A DNA stretch of 17,378 nucleotides from GCA-2718845 sp913041905 (GTDB taxonomy: Bacteria > Pseudomonadota > Gammaproteobacteria > GCA-002705445 > GCA-002716945), in the NCBI GenBank assembly GCA_913041905.1, contig CAJWJQ010000022.1, forward strand, positions 1 through 17,378, given 5' to 3'. Under the pieces are notes generated by a model. The model was not told the DNA's origin. It made no database searches and saw nothing but the letters and a program-made list of their open reading frames with translations. Both the position numbers and the translations under genes were made by a program. Below, one piece after another: positions 1 to 6,935 of the stretch (position 1 is its first letter; each line of letters opens with the position of its first letter).

Positions 1-603
1 TTAAGCATATCAGGGTTATTGGCATTTGGAGGAGTTGGAGGCTTAGTTGTTGGTTTAGCTGCCAAAGATTTATTATCTAATTTTTTTGGAGGGCTGATGA
101 TTTATTTTGACAGACCTTTTAGGGTAGGTGAGTTTATCAAATCACCTGATAGAAATATACAAGGTATTGTTGAAAGCATTGGCTGGCGGTTAACTGTTGT
201 TAGAACTTTTTCTAAAAATGTTTTATACATACCAAATTCTGCATTTTCAAATATTATTGTAGAAAATGCGACAAGGATGACAAATAGGAGAATTAATCAA
301 ACTATAGGTCTTCGCTATGATGATCTAGATAAAATACCTAATATAGTTAAAGATGTAAGAGAGTATCTGATGTCACATGAAGGTATTGATAAAGAAAATA
401 AGCCAATTGTATTTTTTAAAAGTTTCGAAGCTTCTTCTTGTGATTTTATTATTTATGCATTTACGAATACAAAAGATTGGAGAGAGTTTTTAAAAGTTAA
501 AGAGGAAATACTTTATAAAGTATCAGATATTATTAAATCACATAATGCTTCAATTGCATTCCCAACAACAACTATTGATTGGGATAATAAAAAAAATATT
601 TAA
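1..603 (+). CDS. MscS-family mechanosensitive channel, 3' part
   Basis: This is the C-terminal 200 residues of a small-conductance mechanosensitive channel-type protein. The frame is open from the first base, so the gene begins before the window and the N-terminal membrane helices are missing. The first visible residues form the glycine/alanine-rich pore-lining helix typical of MscS (GGVGGLVVGLAAKDLLSNFFGG). This is followed by the beta domain with DRPFRVGEFI and the VESIGWRLTVVRTF and YIPNSAFSNIIVEN motifs, then the alpha/beta cytoplasmic domain. Channels of this family sit in the inner membrane and release solutes on hypo-osmotic shock; some homologues do other jobs. The stop codon at 601-603 overlaps the stop of the convergent mfd gene by four bases, with no terminator between them. 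The family call is firm, but the paralogue (MscS, YbdG or YnaI type) cannot be told from this part. Confidence 0.9.
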   Translation, partial: LSISGLLAFGGVGGLVVGLAAKDLLSNFFGGLMIYFDRPFRVGEFIKSPDRNIQGIVESIGWRLTVVRTFSKNVLYIPNSAFSNIIVENATRMTNRRINQTIGLRYDDLDKIPNIVKDVREYLMSHEGIDKENKPIVFFKSFEASSCDFIIYAFTNTKDWREFLKVKEEILYKVSDIIKSHNASIAFPTTTIDWDNKKNI

Positions 604-3600
604 AGTACTTTATTTATAATATTTGATATTGATTTAGATTGATTTTCAAAATCTACGTCGTCTGCTTTAAAATGAATTAAATTATCTTTGCTAATTTTCA
701 TTTCATTGTTTTTTGCATTTACAATTATATTATTTATTTTTATTTTTTCAAAATTATTAATTTCAATTTTAACATCTTGATTTATAATTTTTATATATTT
801 TATATTTTTATTCATTATTTTTAATTTTAAAATAGTTAAAATAAATAAGTTATTGAGAAATTCTGGAATAGGACCAAAGATATCAATTATTTCATCTTTA
901 ATTATATTTATTTCATCTTTATTTTTACATGAAGATATTTTTTTATAATATTTAAGCCTTGTATAAATATCATTTATATAATCTGCTGGTATTAGACATG
1001 ATTTATTGATATCAATCTCAATATTATTTAATTCAGTTTCAGGTTCTCCTGTTTTTAATAATTTAATACTTTTATTTAGTAAATCAGTAAACATCGCATA
1101 ACCTACCTCATAAATTTGTCCGCTCTGTTCTTCACCTAAAATTTCTCCAGCGCCTCTTATCTCTAAATCATGTGTTGCTATTTCTAAGCCACCACCTAAG
1201 CTGTTTACCGAATCTATTGCCTCCAGTCTTTTTTGAGCATCTTCAGTAATCATAGATTTTTCTGGAATAATTAAATATGCATAAGCTTGTCTGCCAGTAC
1301 GTCCAACTCTACCTCTTATTTGATGTAATTGTGATAATCCAAATTTATTACTATTATTTATAATAATTGTATTAACATTAGCAATATCTAAACCACTTTC
1401 AATAATGCTTGTACATAATAGTAAATCATATTCTTTATTAAGGAATTTACTCATTTCTTTTTCTATTATTTTATTATCTAATTGCCCATGTATTTTACCT
1501 ATTTTTACTTTTAAACCTAATAATTTAATTTTCTCAATTGCTTTATCCATTGTTTTAATTTCATTATGTACATAATATATTTGTCCTCCTCTATTAATTT
1601 CCCTATTAATAGCATCTTTAACAATGTCTGAATCCCATTTCAAAACTCTAGTAACAATAGATTTTCTATTTTCAGGTGGGGTTTCAATAATACTTAAGTC
1701 TTTAATTTGAGATAATGCGGCATTAAGAGTTCTAGGAATTGGAGTTGCTGTTAATGACAGTACATCTATATTTTCTTTTATCTTCTTAATTTTTTCCTTT
1801 GCTCTTACTCCAAATTTATGCTCTTCATCAATAATAAGTAGTTTTAGATTTTTAAAAATTACCTTTCTTGATAATAAAGCATGAGTTCCTATTATAATAT
1901 CTACTTTCCCATCCGCAATTTTTTTCAACAATAATGACTTATCCTTAGCGCTTTGAAGCCTTGATAATTTGCCTATATTTATAGCTGTATTTTCAAATCG
2001 TTTTGAAAATGTTTTAAAATGTTGTTCGACTAAAATAGTTGTTGGGGCAAGCACCATAGTTTGCCCATCATTCATAGAAGCAATAAAAGAGGCTCTCATA
2101 ATTACTTCTGTTTTCCCAAAACCAACATCTCCGCATATAATTCTGTCCATTGGTTTAATCTTTGACATATCAGAGACCACCTCATTTATGCTTTTATTTT
2201 GATCTTCAGTTTCTACAAATGGGAAATGGTCAATAAATTTATCATAATCTTTAGCTTTTGTTTCGAAGCTAAACCCTTTGCTAGACATTCTTTTAGATTC
2301 TATTTCTAATAACTCAACAGCAATGTCATTAATTTTATTCTTTGCTTTATTTTTTATCTTTATCCAATGATTTGTTCCAAGAGAATGTAAAGGGGTATTT
2401 AAGCCATTATGTCCTGTATATTTTTTTAATAAGTTAATCGATGTAACAGGAATATATAATATATCACTATTAGCATATTCAATTTTAATTAACTCTGTTT
2501 GAATACCTTCTATATCCATATTTATAAGCCCCTTATATCTCCCAATGCCATAATTATCATGAACAATAGGAGCGTTAATTTCTAAAAGTGATATATCGCT
2601 TATATATTCTTCTATAAAATTATTTTTTTTCTTTTTTTGAACCGATACCGATCTTATCCCAAAAATATCTTTTGCTGAAATTAGTGCAATTTTTAATTTA
2701 TAATCTATGAAACCTTCGTCAATATCATCATTTAATATGTATAATCCTTTTTTGTTGCGGTAAAAGTCTCCAATATCCGTAATTTCTTTATATGAAATTG
2801 AGAATAATTCTAAAAAATTTACTATCTCTGTTTTTAAACTATTTCTATTTACATAAATTAATATTTTATATAAATCATTATCAATAAATTTTTTTAAATT
2901 TTGAAATGGGTTTTTATACGTATTATTTATTAGAACTGATGGTAATTTTTTAATTGGGGCATTATAATTATTTTTATTTTCTATAATTTTATAATTTGAT
3001 AAATTTACTTTCTTATAATCAGTTATTAATTTTAAAAATTCATTATAACTAATTATTATATTATCTGGTTTTAAAATATATTTTGTATTACTATAAGCTT
3101 CATAATATTCTAAATATCTTTCATTAATCTTTGATATTTCTTTTTCAACATCTTTAGTTGTTAAGAAAATACCATTTTTAGGCAATAAATCAAACAAAGT
3201 TAAAGTGTTGTCATATAATAATGGCAATATATTATATGATGACGGATAATTAATTTTATTTGTAATCTTTGAAAATTCTATATCTTCTGCATATTCATTA
3301 TCAAATAATTTATTAGACTTAGCTTTATAATTCTTGATAACATTATCATCAATAATAATTTCAGAATAATAACTCAATATAAATTTATTTAATAATGATT
3401 TCGTCTTTTGAGTATGTATATTAAATGTTTTGATAGTTTCTATTTTTTTATCATCAAAAGTTACTCTGATTGGCTCATCTTCAACCATTGAAAAGATATC
3501 TATAATGGGACCTCTTATGGCATACTCTCCTTTATTTAATACTTTTTCAGTTCTTTCATAGTTAAGCTCACTGATTATATGAGTTAAATTGTTATAGGTA

Positions 3601-3992
3601 TAATCATAATTAATCTCATTAAAGAAATTGTTTTTTTTAATATCAGGGCTAATTCTTTTGATAATAGAAGAGTAGCTGGCTATAGTGATGTTTTGATCAT
3701 GGTTTAATATATTGCTATATGTCTGTATCCTGGATGAAATTATGTCATTATCCGTAATAATTTCTTCATATGGTAATGATTCTATGTCTAAAAATTTATT
3801 AACATAAACATTATTATCTATAAACATTCTTAATTCATTACATAAATTATTAATTTCATTATTATTATCAAGAATAATTACAATATTTTTAAAATCTTTA
3901 GATAATTTGCTAATAACGTAAGAACCTGAGGAACCATACAAACCTCCATAAATATAGTTCTTATCATTATTTTTAAAAATATTTTTCATCAT
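600..3992 (-). CDS. mfd: Transcription-repair coupling factor Mfd
   Basis: Mfd binds RNA polymerase stalled at DNA damage, pushes it off with its ATP-driven translocase and recruits UvrA. The protein has 1130 residues, close to the E. coli length of about 1148. Visible domains in order are: a UvrB-like N-terminal half (about 1-350) that is Lys/Asn/Ile-rich and poorly conserved, as expected because it has lost ATPase function; the RNA-polymerase-interacting module starting near residue 475 (PIVHDNYGIGRYKGL); and helicase motifs with Walker A GDVGFGKT at 621-628, DEEH at 722-725 and TATPIPRTL just after. These are followed by the RecG-like second lobe (SIIESGLDI, HQIRGRVGRTGR) and a C-terminal regulatory domain. 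The start is an ATG doublet at 3987-3992. It lies directly beside the T-run of an upstream terminator and has no Shine-Dalgarno sequence. The residues after it match the expected Mfd N-terminus, so a much later start is unlikely. Confidence 0.97.
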   Translation of the reverse strand: MMKNIFKNNDKNYIYGGLYGSSGSYVISKLSKDFKNIVIILDNNNEINNLCNELRMFIDNNVYVNKFLDIESLPYEEIITDNDIISSRIQTYSNILNHDQNITIASYSSIIKRISPDIKKNNFFNEINYDYTYNNLTHIISELNYERTEKVLNKGEYAIRGPIIDIFSMVEDEPIRVTFDDKKIETIKTFNIHTQKTKSLLNKFILSYYSEIIIDDNVIKNYKAKSNKLFDNEYAEDIEFSKITNKINYPSSYNILPLLYDNTLTLFDLLPKNGIFLTTKDVEKEISKINERYLEYYEAYSNTKYILKPDNIIISYNEFLKLITDYKKVNLSNYKIIENKNNYNAPIKKLPSVLINNTYKNPFQNLKKFIDNDLYKILIYVNRNSLKTEIVNFLELFSISYKEITDIGDFYRNKKGLYILNDDIDEGFIDYKLKIALISAKDIFGIRSVSVQKKKKNNFIEEYISDISLLEINAPIVHDNYGIGRYKGLINMDIEGIQTELIKIEYANSDILYIPVTSINLLKKYTGHNGLNTPLHSLGTNHWIKIKNKAKNKINDIAVELLEIESKRMSSKGFSFETKAKDYDKFIDHFPFVETEDQNKSINEVVSDMSKIKPMDRIICGDVGFGKTEVIMRASFIASMNDGQTMVLAPTTILVEQHFKTFSKRFENTAINIGKLSRLQSAKDKSLLLKKIADGKVDIIIGTHALLSRKVIFKNLKLLIIDEEHKFGVRAKEKIKKIKENIDVLSLTATPIPRTLNAALSQIKDLSIIETPPENRKSIVTRVLKWDSDIVKDAINREINRGGQIYYVHNEIKTMDKAIEKIKLLGLKVKIGKIHGQLDNKIIEKEMSKFLNKEYDLLLCTSIIESGLDIANVNTIIINNSNKFGLSQLHQIRGRVGRTGRQAYAYLIIPEKSMITEDAQKRLEAIDSVNSLGGGLEIATHDLEIRGAGEILGEEQSGQIYEVGYAMFTDLLNKSIKLLKTGEPETELNNIEIDINKSCLIPADYINDIYTRLKYYKKISSCKNKDEINIIKDEIIDIFGPIPEFLNNLFILTILKLKIMNKNIKYIKIINQDVKIEINNFEKIKINNIIVNAKNNEMKISKDNLIHFKADDVDFENQSKSISNIINKVL

Positions 3993-4021
3993 AAAAAAAG
4001 CAGCACAATTGTGCTGCTTTT
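3993..4021 (-). terminator. Rho-independent terminator after the rhodanese gene
   Basis: A perfect 26-base palindrome at 3996-4021 (AGCAGCACAATTGTGCTGCT at its core) forms an 11-bp GC-containing stem with an AATT loop. Read leftward it is followed by seven T at 3993-3999, partly shared with the stem. It lies 18 bases after the stop of the rhodanese gene, so it should end that transcript. Unusually, the T-run touches the mfd start codon at 3992. In the rightward direction the hairpin is followed by only four T and no rightward gene ends here, so the leftward reading is preferred. Confidence 0.88.
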
Positions 4022-4039
4022 AATATATATCACTGCGGT

Positions 4040-4711
4040 TTATTTTACAGTATTAAAACCAAGTATTTCCCAGTTTTGCATACCACCACGGTACCATTTT
4101 ATCTTATGAGCTGGATACCCATATTTTAATAGGCTTTTAATATTATTTGGTGATTGTCCACACCACATGCCATTACAATACATAACTAGTGTTTTAGCAT
4201 GATCAAAGTAAAACAACCCATTTTGTTCAACCGCACCAAACTTCTCAGTCATAATTTCAGCAATTGAAATTGGATCAGCCCCTTTAGCCTCGCTAAGATG
4301 TGTCCATGGAACATTTATAGCTCCTGGAATCATACCTTTAGCAACCCAATCGGGTGTTCTTGAATCAATTACCATTATTTCAGAGCCATCTGGCATTTTT
4401 TGACCTTTACTCATCATCACAGCATAGTGAATTATTTCTTGTTCACCAATAGTCTCAATACCTGGTCTTAATTGTATTGGTTGAACACAAAATGGTGGAC
4501 AAGGTCTTGATGTTTTAGCAAACGCAGGGTTAACTGTATTTGCATTATTTTGGTTTCTCATAATCTTATGTCCATCAACATTTACCGAAGTTCCTATTTC
4601 AAGTGAATATGGTCCATCACCTTTTGAAATACCTACTGGTTTATCGGCATATACTGTAGAGACAGAAAATATAGTGATTAAAGCGATACTTAATATTGAT
4701 TTTATTTTCAT
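4040..4711 (-). CDS. Periplasmic rhodanese-domain protein with CPPFC motif
   Basis: A predicted exported protein of 223 residues. Residues 1-22 form a Sec signal peptide with a hydrophobic core and likely cleavage after VYA. The mature N-terminal region (23-90) carries a proline-flanked cysteine pair, RPCPPFC, with Cys71 and Cys75. From about residue 95 there is a single rhodanese domain (MVIDSRTPDWVAKGMIPGAINVP). The presumed catalytic Cys179 sits in the loop CNGMWC, which has a second cysteine at 184. Rhodaneses carry sulfur as a persulfide on the loop cysteine; the substrate here is unknown. The start has a strong Shine-Dalgarno (AGGAGAGGAG just upstream). An 18-base gap separates it from an upstream small secreted protein, suggesting co-transcription. 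A terminator follows. Roles in periplasmic thiol or sulfur metabolism are inference. The domain call is firm. Confidence 0.9.
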   Translation of the reverse strand: MKIKSILSIALITIFSVSTVYADKPVGISKGDGPYSLEIGTSVNVDGHKIMRNQNNANTVNPAFAKTSRPCPPFCVQPIQLRPGIETIGEQEIIHYAVMMSKGQKMPDGSEIMVIDSRTPDWVAKGMIPGAINVPWTHLSEAKGADPISIAEIMTEKFGAVEQNGLFYFDHAKTLVMYCNGMWCGQSPNNIKSLLKYGYPAHKIKWYRGGMQNWEILGFNTVK

Positions 4712-4713
4712 AC

Positions 4714-4726
4714 TCCTCTCCTAAAT
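4714..4726 (-). promoter_or_regulatory. Ribosome binding site of the rhodanese gene
   Basis: Read on the minus strand, the bases before the ATG at 4711 include AGGAGAGGAG. This contains two overlapping near-consensus Shine-Dalgarno cores, much stronger than those of most genes in this window (mfd, ygfZ, sdhD and msbA have little or none). It suggests the rhodanese is translated efficiently. Confidence 0.7.
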
Positions 4727-4729
4727 TTA

Positions 4730-4882
4730 TTATTCGCAATCTGGCTCTTCTTCTTCGCTTTCTTCTGCATTAATGATTGATGAAGTTTTCAACTTTTTAT
4801 TATCTAATCCAGATACTAATGTAGTAGCTAGAGACATATTTATTGTTAATAAACCTATAAAAAATGTTGTTAATAATCTCAT
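4730..4882 (-). CDS. Small secreted acidic protein, unrecognised (50 aa)
   Basis: I do not recognise a family. The frame encodes 50 residues. A signal-peptide-like start (MRLLTTFFIGLLTINMSLA) has a hydrophobic core and a small-x-small cleavage site after Ala19. It leaves a mature peptide of about 31 residues that ends in a strongly acidic tail with a single cysteine (EESEEEEPDCE, Cys49). An AGAGGA ribosome-binding-like sequence lies three bases before the ATG. The gene ends 18 bases before the rhodanese start on the same strand, so the two are probably one operon, and both products are predicted periplasmic. That pairing suggests a shared job, for example a thiol-bearing partner, but this is inference. 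An open frame on the opposite strand at 4773-4958 overlaps it; the minus-strand reading is preferred for its ribosome site, signal peptide and operon fit. Confidence 0.68.
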   Translation of the reverse strand: MRLLTTFFIGLLTINMSLATTLVSGLDNKKLKTSSIINAEESEEEEPDCE

Positions 4883-5025
4883 ATTTCCTCTTACATCAAC
4901 AAGCAGGATAACGATCGAGCCACCCTTTAGTTTGATTCTACAGTATATGTGTCTTTAAATGAATAGTTTTTATGGATGATATTTGATATGTAGGGAACAA
5001 ACCTATTAAAACATTATATAGGATA
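4883..5025. other. Intergenic spacer before the small-protein/rhodanese operon
   Basis: This is a 143-base gap between the end of the N-carbamoylputrescine amidase gene and the start of the small secreted protein, both leftward. It is one of the two longest spacers in the window and should contain the promoter of the small-protein/rhodanese pair. On the minus strand a TATACT -10-like element occurs at about 4931-4936, without a convincing -35 hexamer at the right distance. A short imperfect inverted repeat (CCTAT/ATAGG) near 5001-5021 lacks a proper T-run. No open frame or RNA gene is convincing. Confidence 0.35.
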
Positions 5026-5856
5026 TTATTTTATAAAATTCCAATATTTCTCTGCAACACATTTTTCTTTTAAATTTAATGTAATTTTTAAATATTGATT
5101 CTTATTTTTCGCTTGAGATATTATATCTCCATGAGGGTTTGTTATAAAACTTGAACCCCAGAAATTTATCTTATGGTTAGATTTTTTTTCTACTCCAGTT
5201 CTGTTAGCCACTATAACAGGAATGTTATTCATTAAACTATTTGATCTAATTACCATTTCCCATTTCTTTTTATCATTTTTTAAACCTATCATTTTATTAT
5301 TAAAGTATGCCCAACCGATAGATGTTGGACATATAATTAAATCTGCACCATTTTTTGTTAAAGTTCTATATGAATTTGCATACCATTGATCCCAACATAT
5401 CATAACTCCAATTTTACATATACCAATATTAAAAACTTTAAAATTATTCCGTGATGGCGAAAAGTAAAATTTTTCATAATAACATTTTTCATTAGGTATA
5501 TTTTTCTTACGGTATACACCTAATATTTTCCCTTTATTTGAAATAATTACACAAGAATTATAATATTTATTTCTATAAACCTCAAAAATTGGAAGAAATA
5601 GAAATATCTTTTTCTGTTTACAAATTTCACAAAAGTTTTTAACCGTTTCTGATGTTATTTTTATAGCTAAAAGTTTATTTTTTTTGTCCTTATTTAAACC
5701 TATATATTTTAAATATGATAATTCATGTAGCACAACAAGAGTGTTATTTTTTATAGATATATTTGATATAGTTTTCACAAAGCTACGAAGAGATAAGGCT
5801 ACATTATTTTTAATTTTTTTTTGAATAATGATTATATCAATTTTATTACTATGCAT
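5026..5856 (-). CDS. aguB: N-carbamoylputrescine amidase (nitrilase superfamily)
   Basis: This enzyme hydrolyses N-carbamoylputrescine to putrescine, CO2 and ammonia, the last step of the agmatine route to polyamines. The protein of 276 residues has the carbon-nitrogen hydrolase fold with the Glu-Lys-Cys triad: Glu45 in VVLHELSY, Lys117 in GVYRKKNIP and Cys154 in GVMICWDQWY. YYEKFYFSPS after the lysine motif and the CWDQW motif favour the AguB branch over other nitrilases. It starts one base after the stop of the agmatine deiminase gene, and that neighbour makes the assignment strong. The C-terminus ends at KYWNFIK, matching the W-x-F part of the family's usual last motif, so the Arg/Asp-rich tail that normally follows is missing. 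The gene is Lys/Ile/Asn-rich, like its neighbours. Confidence 0.9.
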   Translation of the reverse strand: MHSNKIDIIIIQKKIKNNVALSLRSFVKTISNISIKNNTLVVLHELSYLKYIGLNKDKKNKLLAIKITSETVKNFCEICKQKKIFLFLPIFEVYRNKYYNSCVIISNKGKILGVYRKKNIPNEKCYYEKFYFSPSRNNFKVFNIGICKIGVMICWDQWYANSYRTLTKNGADLIICPTSIGWAYFNNKMIGLKNDKKKWEMVIRSNSLMNNIPVIVANRTGVEKKSNHKINFWGSSFITNPHGDIISQAKNKNQYLKITLNLKEKCVAEKYWNFIK

Positions 5857-5857
5857 T

Positions 5858-6895
5858 TTATAATTTCCAATTTAATGAACAGCAATGTAACCCGCCTAGT
5901 TCACATAAAAGAGGTTTTGAATTTATAAATTTTATACTGTTTTTATCAAATATACCCTTTAATTTTGAAATGGTTTTAATTTTTGTATTAATATTAATTG
6001 GCATTAATATATTATTTTTAACATTCATAAAATTAAGATAAGAAAAAGGTAATATCTTTTTATTATAGTATATTACATCGTTAGCATCATGCTCAATTTC
6101 TACTATTTTTTTTATAAATGACATATTTTTGCTCATTGATTTAATTTGATTTTTTAATTCTTTTAAAATGTAATAATCTGGATGTTCTATGTCTTTACAT
6201 GACATGTATAATAAATCATCTCCGTATAACCTAACAAGATTATCTATGTGCCCATTTGTATCATCGCCAGAAATGTTTTCTATATCTAATATTAAATAAT
6301 CACCTAAATTATTATTAATAAAACCATGGTCTAATTCTTTTTTAATTTCAGACCATGACAATTCTTTATTAGTATTCTTTAAACAATTTTTATTCAATAT
6401 ATACATAGACTTATTGTGTATAATATTTCCACCTTCAATAAAAATTTTATTAAATATTTTTTTAGTAAGTATGTTATAAGATTTTTTGTTTAAATATTTA
6501 GAAAAATAATGTGTGAATTTATTGTCTTGATCATAATTGTATTTTTCTCCATACGCATTGTAATTATAATCTAGAACAAAAAATTTGTTATTTGTATTAT
6601 CTTGCAACATAAATGGACCATAATCTCTTATCCAAATATCATTGGTATTAAACTTTAAAGTTATTATAGAATTTGAATCAAAACCTATCTCTTTATTAAC
6701 TTCCCTTATATCATCAATAAAATTATTTTTTAAATCTTCTATCAAAACCACATGTATATTTTTGCCTAATAGAAAGGTTATGATTTCAACATATAGATTT
6801 AATAAATTAGGCCAATTATCTTTACCTTTATGCATTGAAGGCCATTTTAAGATTATAGTATTTGAACTCTCTTCTGATATTATTTGATTTCTCAT
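5858..6895 (-). CDS. aguA: Agmatine deiminase (agmatine iminohydrolase)
   Basis: It converts agmatine to N-carbamoylputrescine and ammonia, the substrate for the next gene. The protein of 345 residues belongs to the guanidino-group-modifying (peptidylarginine deiminase-like) fold. Motifs are WIRDYGP at 88-94, EGGN at 154-157, GDDTNGHIDN around 210-219 and the C-terminal GGLHCC with the likely catalytic cysteine at 338. The frame stays open upstream to 7057, but that stretch would overlap the divergent lolC gene by about 120 bases and encodes nothing like the family. The ATG at 6895 followed by MRNQIISEES and the WPSMHKGKDNWP motif gives the usual family N-terminus. Only a weak GGA ribosome-site candidate precedes it. 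The gene forms a two-gene operon with the amidase and diverges from lolC across 40 bases. Confidence 0.93.
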   Translation of the reverse strand: MRNQIISEESSNTIILKWPSMHKGKDNWPNLLNLYVEIITFLLGKNIHVVLIEDLKNNFIDDIREVNKEIGFDSNSIITLKFNTNDIWIRDYGPFMLQDNTNNKFFVLDYNYNAYGEKYNYDQDNKFTHYFSKYLNKKSYNILTKKIFNKIFIEGGNIIHNKSMYILNKNCLKNTNKELSWSEIKKELDHGFINNNLGDYLILDIENISGDDTNGHIDNLVRLYGDDLLYMSCKDIEHPDYYILKELKNQIKSMSKNMSFIKKIVEIEHDANDVIYYNKKILPFSYLNFMNVKNNILMPININTKIKTISKLKGIFDKNSIKFINSKPLLCELGGLHCCSLNWKL

Positions 6896-6920
6896 AATTA
6901 TTTTTTCCGTTAATCCACTA

Positions 6921-6929
6921 TGATATAAT
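6921..6929 (+). promoter_or_regulatory. Extended -10 promoter of lolC-lolD (leaderless start predicted)
   Basis: TGATATAAT is a perfect extended -10 element (TG-n-TATAAT). Counting the last T as position -7 puts the transcription start at 6936, exactly the A of the lolC ATG. No -35 hexamer is evident at 17-18 bases, which extended -10 promoters can tolerate. There is also no Shine-Dalgarno before the ATG. The element fills the 40-base gap shared with the divergent agmatine deiminase gene. The start-site prediction is inferred from spacing alone. Confidence 0.6.
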
Positions 6930-6935
6930 AAATAG

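Noticed and set aside
1969..2202. Plus-strand open frame inside mfd
   Set aside because: It is antisense to the helicase Walker A region of mfd, which is certain coding sequence; the product has no recognisable features.
4773..4958. Plus-strand open frame of 61 codons
   Set aside because: It overlaps the minus-strand small secreted protein, which has a ribosome site, a signal peptide and an operon partner. The plus-strand product has no signal, no recognisable motif and no neighbour on its strand.
5000..5023. Possible terminator after the N-carbamoylputrescine amidase gene
   Set aside because: The inverted repeat CCTAT/ATAGG is only five bases with a ten-base loop and lacks a T-run, so it is too weak to call.
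6642..6887. Plus-strand open frame inside agmatine deiminase
   Set aside because: It is a shadow frame opposite conserved deiminase motifs and has no ribosome site.
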